Part shown: piece by piece, positions 1-5,854 of the stretch
Layout: the number at the start of each line of letters is the position of its first letter
Position numbering within the stretch: position 1 is the stretch's first letter
Source of the DNA: S012-113 sp039714715
GTDB lineage: Bacteria; Bacteroidota; Bacteroidia; Cytophagales; Cyclobacteriaceae
NCBI GenBank assembly: GCA_039714715.1
Contig: JBDLIU010000277.1
Location: forward strand, 1-5,946
DNA length: 5,946 bases
Reading direction: 5' to 3'
Position numbers and translations under genes: made by a program
The notes under the pieces: model-generated
What the model saw: only the letters and a program-made list of their open reading frames with translations
Databases searched by the model: none
What the model was told of the DNA's origin: nothing

Positions 1-101
1 TAATGGCACTACTTTTTGCTTGTACGGGGAGCTGGTCTTTATCGTTTGGTTTCATCTGCAAAAAGAGTGACATAGCAAATGGGGTTTACCTAGGGATCGT
101 T
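1..101 (-). repeat. attC-like imperfect palindrome 1 (truncated by window start)
   Basis: The inner stem CTTTTTGC (12-19) pairs with GCAAAAAG (58-65). The right half carries GTGACATAGCAAATGG and TTTACC (85-90) and ends in CGTT (98-101). It aligns closely with palindromes 2 and 5; AATGGC then 12 bases ending CTTTTTGC has the same spacing as in palindrome 2. The outer left arm lies outside the window. The stop codon of the upstream gene (TAA, 86-88 on minus) falls inside the palindrome, as in integron cassettes whose gene end runs into attC. That it is a recombination site is inference. Confidence 0.6.
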
Positions 102-691
102 TTCATTTCATTCTCTTTATCAACTAAATGGAAGTGAAATTCAGAACTTACAACTGAGTCCCCTATAATTCGTTTAATCTTCATTTCGCTTTGATCAATA
201 AGCAACTTATTTCCTAGCAGGACATACGAATCTCCATTATAAGTTAGATAGAGGGTGTCAGATATTCTTGTGAATTTGCCGATATAAAACTCATCATTCA
301 AGAAAAATCCTACATCATGGATCTCAAAACCATTAGGTTCTCGTAATACAAATGTGGCACCGCCGTGAGAGCTTTCATGATATGCTTCTAATATCTTCTT
401 GCCAAAAAGCTTATCCTCTAAGTCTGCGGGGATTAAAAGCATTAGGAAAGCTCCCATCACAAGAATTGACAACCTTAGAAAGGTTCTGATCTTTAGAGAC
501 TTCCTTTGTTTTACTATAGCCCGAATTTCCCTTATTATATCTACAATGATGGAAATACAGATCACAACTATAGCGATTCCGATTACAAATTTCCAGTATC
601 CACCAGGGTATCTTGTCCAAATAGGTGATAGTATTATCAACAATAAAGCCAGTAGAACCTTTACAGCTGATATAATTGTCTTTTTTTTCAT
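86..691 (-). CDS. hypothetical membrane protein with three N-terminal transmembrane segments
   Basis: I do not recognise a family. The 201-aa product starts MKKK and has hydrophobic segments at about residues 8-26, 34-52 and 70-88. A basic stretch (about 54-68) lies between segments 2 and 3. A soluble domain of about 110 residues follows, rich in beta-like alternation (residues 105-190) and containing a G-G-A-T-F-V-L-R-E-P-N-G-F stretch. The likely location is the inner membrane with a C-terminal domain facing one side. The ATG lies 14 bases after a minus-strand CCGTTAGGG box at the edge of palindrome 2, and the gene ends inside palindrome 1. It therefore fills one cassette-like unit exactly, with no room for its own long promoter region. 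No strong Shine-Dalgarno sequence is seen. The reading frame is intact; the function is unknown. Confidence 0.75.
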   Translation of the reverse strand: MKKKTIISAVKVLLALLLIILSPIWTRYPGGYWKFVIGIAIVVICISIIVDIIREIRAIVKQRKSLKIRTFLRLSILVMGAFLMLLIPADLEDKLFGKKILEAYHESSHGGATFVLREPNGFEIHDVGFFLNDEFYIGKFTRISDTLYLTYNGDSYVLLGNKLLIDQSEMKIKRIIGDSVVSSEFHFHLVDKENEMKTIPR

Positions 692-701
692 AAATGATCC
701 C

Positions 702-827
702 TAACGGTTTGAGTAAATATACGTTTGCCAATGGCGCACCTTTTTGCATACAAGGTTGCTCTCGGATGGGTTAGGAGTAGGGCGCAAAAAGTGTGACATA
801 GCAAATGGAATTTACTTAGAGCACGTT
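702..827 (-). repeat. attC-like imperfect palindrome 2
   Basis: Nested arms pair as follows: AAC (703-705) with GTT (825-827); GTAAAT (713-718) with ATTTAC (810-815); TTTGC (724-728) with GCAAA (801-805); CTTTTTGC (740-747) with GCAAAAAG (784-791). The spacer between the outer AAC/GTT and the first long arm is 7 nt on one side and 9 nt on the other. On the minus strand it ends CCGTTAGGG, 14 bases before the ATG of the next gene. It is highly similar to palindromes 1 and 5. A single-stranded fold of this kind is how integron integrases recognise attC; that this element works that way is inference. Confidence 0.75.
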
Positions 828-831
828 TATT

Positions 832-1527
832 TTATTGCATTGGGCCAACTACACTCTCAGCTTTCTTGTATCGTTCGTCGACTGGCTTATTTGTTATAAA
901 ACGTAATCGCTCTTCATTAGTGGTCTTATAATCACTAAATACATTCAGCATTGAATCTATTTGATGCCTCCAGCTTGTATAGGCATGCTCCACGTTCCCT
1001 AAGTAGATGTCAAACATGCATGCATCAATAGCAGCTTTATTCAACTCTAATACATCTGCCTCGATAGTCTTGTAAAAATACCGCTGTATGCCATAAGTAC
1101 TGTCCGTCTGACTGATCTTAAAATTTAGCAAGCTTCGGGCCTTTCTTGCTGACAACTCGTAGATGTCAAATATCAATTGCTGGTACAAGATACCTAATGA
1201 GTCCCCTTCTCGAGAGAATGACATTTCTTTGTCAAAAGCTGGTGCGAAATAAACCTTCTCTAACAACTTGCTTCTAAACTTCTTCCGCTTAGGAATATCA
1301 AGAACGGAGAACAAGCCGAAATACCCCATTGTGTGCATGCCATATTCTTCACAAAAACTATTCAGCGCCGGATCTGTTGGTGGGTATTCACCTTCGTAGT
1401 CTTCAGGGAATAGGAATCTTTCTCCTTCCCAAAAAATATGAGTCGCTGTCTCAGTGCCATTTTGAGGTGATTCAGTACTTAATAAAGGAATAAATAGCAA
1501 TATGGAAAATGTTGCAAACAACTTCAT
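832..1527 (-). CDS. secreted DUF922-like protein, apparently lacking the metal-binding histidines
   Basis: The 231-aa product starts with a signal peptide (residues 1 to about 18: MKLFATFSILLFIPLLST), so it is exported. After a Trp-containing segment (W33) comes the stretch LYQQLIFDIYELSAR at 114-128. This resembles the HEQxHFDIxExxAR motif of DUF922 proteins, which are predicted zinc-dependent proteases in Bacteroidota and relatives. Here the His/Glu positions read Y-Q-Q and L-I-F, so metal binding looks lost. A later conserved-looking W (about residue 185, SWRHQIDSML) fits the C-terminal part of that family. The family assignment is from memory of the motif and is tentative. The gene lies between palindromes 2 and 3. 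Its ATG follows a minus-strand ACCGTTAGAG box after about 22 bases, and its stop is 5 bp from the edge of palindrome 2. Confidence 0.65.
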   Translation of the reverse strand: MKLFATFSILLFIPLLSTESPQNGTETATHIFWEGERFLFPEDYEGEYPPTDPALNSFCEEYGMHTMGYFGLFSVLDIPKRKKFRSKLLEKVYFAPAFDKEMSFSREGDSLGILYQQLIFDIYELSARKARSLLNFKISQTDSTYGIQRYFYKTIEADVLELNKAAIDACMFDIYLGNVEHAYTSWRHQIDSMLNVFSDYKTTNEERLRFITNKPVDERYKKAESVVGPMQ

Positions 1528-1549
1528 AGTTGAGGGTAAATATGTGCTC

Positions 1550-1673
1550 TAACGGTTGGTGTAAGTTTAGTAGCGGATTTACGTGCGGTTATCCGTCCGA
1601 TAGGAAGGGATAATTGGGCGTGAATCCAATGTTGGAACACACACCGAACCCGCTATTAAATTTACACTTTGTT
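1550..1673 (-). repeat. attC-like imperfect palindrome 3
   Basis: The outer AAC (1551-1553) pairs with GTT (1671-1673). A long stem follows: GTGTAA (1559-1564) with TTACAC (1662-1667), then TTTAGTAGCGG (1566-1576) with CCGCTATTAAA (1650-1660), with two G-T wobbles. An inner hairpin is TTATCC (1589-1594)/GGATAA (1608-1613). The outer spacers are 5 and 3 nt, a 2-nt asymmetry. The sequence differs from palindromes 1, 2 and 5 although the architecture is shared, which is typical of attC sites that conserve shape more than sequence. The right edge reads GTTGGC. Confidence 0.7.
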
Positions 1674-1676
1674 GGC

Positions 1677-1948
1677 AGCTGGTGTTATTTCTCTTTCATC
1701 ATTCTTTTTAGTCCAGAATAATTATATCCTTATATTTCTAAACAAGTTTACTCAAAAGAATTTTTTTCTAAAAAGACATTTACTGTGTAATCTATTTTAT
1801 ATCATATTGTTCTTCATAATACCTCTGCATCTTATCTAATCATATCGTTACCTATTTTATTTTTCTAATCCCAACTGCCACTACAATTATCATTTATGAT
1901 ATAATTAAAAAGACGTAAACTCAAACAGTTGTTCTGCATGTATAGATT
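1677..1948. other. AT-rich gap with no gene
   Basis: This 272-bp stretch lies between palindrome 3 and the stop codon of the lyase-like gene. I see no convincing coding frame or RNA gene. The only structure noticed is a short AT-rich palindrome at 1885-1906 (AATTATCAT / ATGATATAATT). It lies about 43 bp past the stop codon and has no U-tract after it on the minus strand. It could be a 3' mRNA stem, but the base composition makes chance likely. Confidence 0.5.
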
Positions 1949-3985
1949 TCAATCAACGAGATTTAAGCGATCTATTGAGTTTACTTTTAAAATGGGTTCC
2001 GTAAAGTAGATGAAGTCTATGTGGGGGCCACCATTCATTGAACTGAGTTTAATCGTGTTCTCTCCCTTTTTCAATGTAACATCCACCGTTTTGCCATTCC
2101 ATTTGTTCCAGTTCGTGAAACCCGAAAATGTTTGTTTTTGTGGCTTGGAGTCGTTCACAACAAGGTACATTGACTTGTCTGTACCGGAACCATTAGCCCA
2201 TATGATGACCAATTTGTTGGACCCGGCAGTGGATGATTTCACGTGCCAGTCGATTGATATGCTATCCTGCCCCGGTTGGACATACCCAGTACCTGAATAC
2301 CCCCAACTCTCCTGTTTTATTTCGGCTCCATTAAAATTCGTTTTCTCTGCTTCCATAAATCCCTGCAGTTCTGGAATGGGAACATCAAGCCAGTTATCCA
2401 CTGCAATTACTCGGGAGGTCCAGTCATAATGGACGTTCCACAAATCTGTAAAATCCTCGGTCCACTTCAACAGCCCATGACCTCCATAGGCAACGGACTT
2501 CAGGCTCACCTTGCCTTTGGCAAGACGGGTATCCCATACAAATTGCCACTTCTGATCCAGGGACTTAGGGATAGCTTTTGTGTTGATGCAACGTTGCGCA
2601 GCTTCAATACGCTTTTCCATGAATTGTTCTGGTGTCCAGTTAGCATTGCCTTTAAAGAGGTTTAGCCATCCTTCAAAACCTCCAGATTTGAGTATCGACA
2701 GCATTTTTTCAGCGCCTGATAATTGAACCTTTATCGTTGTATACGCAGGATGCCCACCGTTCGCTATACCGAGGTCTTTCTTTTTCTGGGGCCAGGTGGA
2801 AGGCTGGTCATACCGGTAGGATTGATAATCCGTAGTCCAGGCTTCTGTTCCATCCGGAAGATATTCCGATGGCCAGCCTACCGGTGTTAACGATGCTTCG
2901 TCAAACCAGGCATGTTTGGGTGCTCTGGAGCCGTGAGGTTGTTCCATCGATTGCAGCCATTCTATGGTTTCTTCATATAAAGTACGATAGCGTTCTTCGC
3001 CCGTCATTACATAAAACCACATCATCATGGGTAGAGTGAAACGATTGGCCGTGCGTGGTTCAATATTCCATCCTTCATGATGTCTTGCCTGTACAGGTTC
3101 ATTGTGTCGGTTATAGTTATCTGCCCAGCCCCGTGTTTCGCCTTCACCCTGGTGAGTAAGAAATATCCATTGCCCGAGTTTGGAACTGTATTGCAAATAT
3201 TTTGGATTCTTGGTCAGATGGTACATAACCATGGTAGTCATAAAACCGTCGTAGGTGGCATGGTCGCTGTATGAACCGCCATTGGGGACTCCATAATCCC
3301 AGTCGTCACCCTTGATATATGCCTTGCCAATTGGTCGGATTTTGCCATCCCAGTAATCTGGTGAACACCCCCAATCGTGATACTGAATTTTTTCGAAGAA
3401 CAGGTTTCCCCACTTCATTGCACTGTTTAAATATTCTTCCTTTCTTGTTAATTTATAGGCATAAAGCATCAGGCAAAAGGCCGGATACTGATGAGCGTCC
3501 TCCATTCGGGCAACCCCCAGCGGATGCTTATGCTTGCGAGAAATGGCAGGTGCAGCCTTTCCTCCTCGCTCTAAAACTGCGGCAGCAGGAAAACTTCCAT
3601 TCTCATGCTGGATCTGATAAAAGAAATCAGCCGTTTTTAATCCGGCCTGCAGATAAGTATCATCGCCAAAGGTTTCATAAGCTCTAAAAAAACGGGCGGC
3701 AGCAGCAGGTAAATGACCTTCCTCAAGATCAACCTTAACAGAATTTTCTGTCCAATCGCGATCTTTTCGTGGATATACCCCATATACTCCATATTTGTCA
3801 ATTAGTTTATCCAACGATTCTCTCACATTCTTTTCACATTGCTCATAAATCCCATTGTCTATCTTTGGGAGAAGGGCGTTAAGTTCACTCGACTGTGTGG
3901 TACACGAAATGAACAGCACAAGTAAAAAGGAATAAATGATGTTGCATAAAATTCTTCTTTGGATTTTTAGTCGGTTGATCTTCAT
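1949..3985 (-). CDS. surface lipoprotein, putative polysaccharide lyase (PL10-like) with C-terminal CBM35/CBM6-like domain
   Basis: The 678-aa product has a lipoprotein signal (basic N-terminus, hydrophobic 12-26, lipobox I-S-C with Cys28), so it is likely anchored in the outer membrane. Residues about 45-500 are a helix-rich repeat domain of the alpha/alpha toroid type, with recurring 'YL..A....' helices. Conserved-looking polar motifs are SDHATYDGF (240-248) and GWADNYN (286-292), followed by a His/Arg/Glu-rich stretch (294-313). The GWA-x-x-Y motif recalls PL10 pectate lyases. Residues about 543-662 form a beta-sandwich carbohydrate-binding module of CBM35/CBM6 type: it opens M-E-A-E, has G-T-G-Y-V, then W-N-K-W and a closing GGPHIDFIYF. 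The inferred role is breakdown of a uronic-acid polysaccharide at the cell surface; the exact substrate is not readable. No SusC/SusD or other polysaccharide-utilisation genes are adjacent. The gene stands alone between palindromes 3 and 4, with a leader of about 80 bp. The lyase assignment is moderate; a different toroid hydrolase family is possible. Confidence 0.75.
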   Translation of the reverse strand: MKINRLKIQRRILCNIIYSFLLVLFISCTTQSSELNALLPKIDNGIYEQCEKNVRESLDKLIDKYGVYGVYPRKDRDWTENSVKVDLEEGHLPAAAARFFRAYETFGDDTYLQAGLKTADFFYQIQHENGSFPAAAVLERGGKAAPAISRKHKHPLGVARMEDAHQYPAFCLMLYAYKLTRKEEYLNSAMKWGNLFFEKIQYHDWGCSPDYWDGKIRPIGKAYIKGDDWDYGVPNGGSYSDHATYDGFMTTMVMYHLTKNPKYLQYSSKLGQWIFLTHQGEGETRGWADNYNRHNEPVQARHHEGWNIEPRTANRFTLPMMMWFYVMTGEERYRTLYEETIEWLQSMEQPHGSRAPKHAWFDEASLTPVGWPSEYLPDGTEAWTTDYQSYRYDQPSTWPQKKKDLGIANGGHPAYTTIKVQLSGAEKMLSILKSGGFEGWLNLFKGNANWTPEQFMEKRIEAAQRCINTKAIPKSLDQKWQFVWDTRLAKGKVSLKSVAYGGHGLLKWTEDFTDLWNVHYDWTSRVIAVDNWLDVPIPELQGFMEAEKTNFNGAEIKQESWGYSGTGYVQPGQDSISIDWHVKSSTAGSNKLVIIWANGSGTDKSMYLVVNDSKPQKQTFSGFTNWNKWNGKTVDVTLKKGENTIKLSSMNGGPHIDFIYFTEPILKVNSIDRLNLVD

Positions 3986-4066
3986 TTTTAAGAATTTATA
4001 AGTTTCTAAAATATATTTTTATGTTATTAGCCGTTTGTTTAACGTTCTATTTTCACACTTGCTGCA

Positions 4067-4156
4067 ACAACGGTTAGTACATACGATTATTCAATTGGCG
4101 CGGGTTTTGAGTATTCAAAAGACGTGACAAGCAGATTGGCGTATGTACTGTGTTGT
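4067..4156 (-). repeat. attC-like imperfect palindrome 4
   Basis: ACAAC (4067-4071) pairs with GTTGT (4152-4156). AGTACATACG (4076-4085) pairs perfectly with CGTATGTACT (4140-4149). The spacers between the two are GGTT and GT, again a 2-nt asymmetry. An inner hairpin is TTTTGA (4105-4110)/TCAAAA (4115-4120). The central motifs CAATTGGCGC and CGTGACAAGCA match the GGCGC and GTGACA-GCA motifs of palindromes 2 and 5, although the arms differ. The site lies between the lyase-like gene and the broken small gene. Confidence 0.75.
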
Positions 4157-4166
4157 AGGGCGTAAT

Positions 4167-4496
4167 TCAATTTTCCATTTTCTCTAGATCGGAATCATAG
4201 ATATTATCCAGTTCGAGCTCCCGATATCGCATAAAAATAAGATCAGTCGTATCTCTCTCCGAATCAAAAAACTCTATCTCAATGTATTTAGAATTGCTAC
4301 CGGCGTTGGGGCCGATCCGGCAATCGATTATTTCGTATTCAGGGAATATCAAGCCAAATTCCGATGTTGCTATCTTCTAGATTTTATTATTACTAGCAGT
4401 ATCAATACTCAATTTGACAATTGAGAAAATGATCAGAACTCCGATCGCAATCCACAGGGCAAATACCTGGCTCTTTTTTCGATTTGATTTAATCAT
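4167..4496 (-). pseudogene. small single-pass membrane protein gene interrupted by an in-frame TAG
   Basis: Reading minus from the ATG at 4494-4496, 39 codons encode a basic start (MIKSNRKKS) and one transmembrane helix (about residues 11-29: VFALWIAIGVLIIFSIVKL). A TAG then occurs at 4377-4379. The same frame continues for 69 more codons (KIATSEFGLIFPEYEIIDC...) to a TGA at 4167-4169. The second half is acidic and well composed, ending DIYDSDLEKMEN-like. It has no ATG start of its own; the only possible start just downstream of the TAG is TTG at 4350-4352. The ATG sits about a dozen bases after a minus-strand ACCGTTGTAGG box of palindrome 5, the same placement as the gene at 86-691, and the stop lies close to palindrome 4. 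The simplest reading is one 109-residue gene with a nonsense mutation. Alternatives are two small proteins, stop readthrough or a sequencing error. No family recognised. Confidence 0.65.
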
Positions 4497-4507
4497 AATT
4501 ATGACCT

Positions 4508-4635
4508 ACAACGGTCCGGGTAAATACCTGTTTGCCTAAGGCGCGCCTTTTTGCCTGGCAGTTTTCCCCTTAACTAAGATGGGGCTTTTGTCGCAAAAAG
4601 TGTGACAGGCAAATGGAATTTACCTAACCTAAGTT
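4508..4635 (-). repeat. attC-like imperfect palindrome 5, split at its GTT edge by the IS110-family element
   Basis: The outer ACAAC (4508-4512) is matched by an edge at AAGTT (4631-4635). Arms: GGTAAAT (4519-4525) with ATTTACC (4618-4624); TTTGCCT (4531-4537) with AGGCAAA (4607-4613); CTTTTTGC (4547-4554) with GCAAAAAG (4593-4600). An inner hairpin is CCCC (4566-4569)/GGGG (4581-4584). The right half (GCAAAAAGTGTGACA, GCAAATGGAATTTAC) is nearly identical to palindrome 2. After GTT the insertion sequence begins; the flank seems to resume at 5843 with AGGGGGCG, giving GTTAGGG when rejoined. Confidence 0.75.
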
Positions 4636-4654
4636 TACAATCTACTTATTTTAG

Positions 4655-4663
4655 CTGTGCTAA
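4655..4663 (+). repeat. left subterminal inverted repeat of the IS
   Basis: CTGTGCTAA is the exact reverse complement of TTAGCACAG at 5825-5833. It lies about 19 bp inside the inferred left end, compared with about 9 bp at the right end. Unequal subterminal repeats are a known trait of the IS1111 branch of the IS110 family. Confidence 0.65.
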
Positions 4664-4836
4664 TCAGAAAGAACAAAAGAGAGGATTAAGGTTAGGTTAC
4701 TTAGTGAGCCTGAAGCTCGTTAACATTGGTAATCCCCTCTCTTTTCTACTATAATTCTGAACAGTTCATTGGGCCGGCGAGCCCGTTTCTAGGTTGTAAG
4801 AAGTACGGTAGATTGTTCTTTCCTAACACAAAATGT
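4664..4836 (+). ncRNA. candidate bridge RNA of the IS110-family element
   Basis: IS110 transposases use a bridge RNA with a target-binding loop and a donor-binding loop, encoded in the noncoding end; position upstream of the gene is usual for the IS110 branch. Here a strong stem pairs AAAAGAGAGGATTA (4675-4688) with TAATCCCCTCTCTTTT (4730-4745). It encloses a hairpin GAGC (4706-4709)/GCTC (4715-4718) and an internal loop, a plausible target loop. Downstream, ACAGTTCATTG (4761-4771) is identical to the right terminus at 5830-5840. GTAGATTGT (4808-4816) is the exact complement of the left terminus ACAATCTAC at 4637-4645. A hairpin GGGC (4771-4774)/GCCC (4781-4784) lies between them. The 5' donor guide matching the right end and the 3' guide matching the left end is the expected order. 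RNA ends are approximate; transcription is inferred. Confidence 0.6.
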
Positions 4837-5811
4837 ATGAGTAAAAATAAACAATTCTATGGCATTGACATTTCGAAGGATGTATTTGATATTGTGGACC
4901 AGTTGGAGCACCATTATCAATTTTTAAACGATGCTTCGGGTTTCAAGGAATTTGGCAAGATCTTAGCAGAAAACAGTCATTGTGTGATGGAAGTAACTGG
5001 GTGCTATTACCAGGGCTTGGCTACATGGTTACATGAAAGATCAATTCGTGTCTCAGTAATAAATCCGCTAACTGTAAAAAGGTTTATCCAGATGCGATTA
5101 AAGACCTCAAAAACAGACAAAGCAGATGCCAAGATGATCCGATTGTACGGTGAGGCCGAAGATCCTGAATTATGGCAGCCTCCCTCAAAATATATCATTG
5201 AGGCAAATGAGCTGCATAGTTTGATATCACTGTTATTGAGGCAACGGACAGCCCTTAAAAACAAGCTTCATGGGCTCTTTGCTAAAGGAATAAAAAAAGG
5301 TACTGTACTAACTTCGGTTCGTCGTCAGATCCGCAAGCTGGATCAAGAGGTGCATACACTAGAGATTAAGCTTGAAGAAGTGGTGAAAGTACATCAGGCA
5401 GATATGATATCCAGGTTATGTTCAATCCCAGGAATAGGAAAGAGGACAGCTATCTACTTAATCGTAATAACACATGGTTTTGAGAAGTTTGAAACCAGCC
5501 GACAATTAATTTCATATTTTGGTCTTGATCCAACCATCCACGAATCAGGATCCAGCGTTAGGGGTAAAAGCCGGATAAGCAAAACAGGGAATAATCTTAT
5601 AAGAAATCTGCTATTCATGTGCTCATTTACGGCCTGTAAGCATAACAAATCATGTCGTGAGATATACCAGCGGATTATAGGAAAAGGAAAGCCCAAGAAG
5701 CTGGCATTGATTGCTGTAGCCAACAAGCTACTTAAGCAATCATTGGCGATAGCCAAATCAGGCCTATGCTACGATGAAAATTTTAGGAGTGTGAACCTAA
5801 ATAATGTTTAA
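4837..5811 (+). CDS. IS110-family DEDD transposase (bridge-RNA-guided recombinase)
   Basis: The 324-aa protein catalyses excision, circularisation and integration of the surrounding element. The N-terminal RuvC-like (DEDD) domain shows GIDISK with D11, ME-V-T-G with E52, and KTDKADA with D94 and D97, the full catalytic tetrad. A helical, partly coiled-coil stretch spans about 120-188. The C-terminal Tnp domain begins with the helix-hairpin-helix motif IPGIGKRTA (197-205). It continues to SYFGLDP (226-232) and ESGSSVRG...ISKTGN (236-252), which contains the serine-rich motif holding the catalytic Ser of this family (one of S237-S240). Length is normal for the family. An in-frame ATG at 4726 would add 37 residues, but these overlap the candidate bridge RNA and have no family counterpart; homologues start just before GIDxSK, so 4837 is chosen. 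No good Shine-Dalgarno is visible. Confidence 0.93.
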   Translation: MSKNKQFYGIDISKDVFDIVDQLEHHYQFLNDASGFKEFGKILAENSHCVMEVTGCYYQGLATWLHERSIRVSVINPLTVKRFIQMRLKTSKTDKADAKMIRLYGEAEDPELWQPPSKYIIEANELHSLISLLLRQRTALKNKLHGLFAKGIKKGTVLTSVRRQIRKLDQEVHTLEIKLEEVVKVHQADMISRLCSIPGIGKRTAIYLIVITHGFEKFETSRQLISYFGLDPTIHESGSSVRGKSRISKTGNNLIRNLLFMCSFTACKHNKSCREIYQRIIGKGKPKKLALIAVANKLLKQSLAIAKSGLCYDENFRSVNLNNV

Positions 5812-5824
5812 AAAGGCTTGGATT

Positions 5825-5833
5825 TTAGCACAG
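5825..5833 (+). repeat. right subterminal inverted repeat of the IS
   Basis: TTAGCACAG is the exact reverse complement of CTGTGCTAA at 4655-4663. It overlaps the segment 5830-5840 that is copied in the candidate bridge RNA at 4761-4771, so recognition of the right end probably involves both. Confidence 0.65.
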
Positions 5834-5854
5834 TTCATTGTTAGGGGGCGTGTG

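Larger units (their letters stand above)
4636..5842 (+). mobile_element. IS110-family insertion sequence, about 1.2 kb
   Basis: The element contains one DEDD transposase gene, a left noncoding region of about 200 bp and a right noncoding region of about 30 bp. Subterminal 9-bp inverted repeats are at 4655-4663 and 5825-5833. The boundaries are inferred from matches between the internal noncoding RNA region and both termini, from a shared TT (GTT) at each end (4634-4636 and 5841-5842), and from comparison with intact palindromes 1 and 2. The exact ends are uncertain by about 2 bp because of the repeated T. No long target duplication is seen, as expected for IS110 elements. The element looks intact and may be active. 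Confidence 0.7.

Noticed and set aside
411..749. Alternative minus-strand frame of 112 aa and plus-strand frame 399-704
   Set aside because: They overlap the intact membrane-protein gene and cross palindrome 2; composition is not protein-like.
702..827. Palindromes as simple rho-independent terminators
   Set aside because: They are about 90-130 bp with long internal segments, conserved edge boxes and asymmetric spacers, and lack a U-tract after the stem; termination may be a side effect but does not explain the structure.
1885..1906. AT-rich palindrome as a terminator for the lyase-like gene
   Set aside because: Loop too short, stem all A/T apart from one pair, no following U-tract; chance is likely in this AT-rich gap.
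2010..3687. Plus-strand open frames opposite the lyase-like gene (2010-2429, 2429-2665, 3077-3274, 3319-3687)
   Set aside because: Antisense shadows of an intact 678-aa gene with signal peptide and domains; no start context or family features.
4167..4352. Stand-alone 61-aa gene starting at TTG
   Set aside because: The frame continues upstream through a single TAG to a well-placed ATG with a transmembrane helix, so it is better read as the second half of a broken gene.
4726..4836. 37-residue N-terminal extension of the transposase in the longest open frame
   Set aside because: The segment overlaps the candidate bridge RNA, has no family-like sequence, and IS110 transposases begin just before the GIDxSK motif; ATG 4837 fits.
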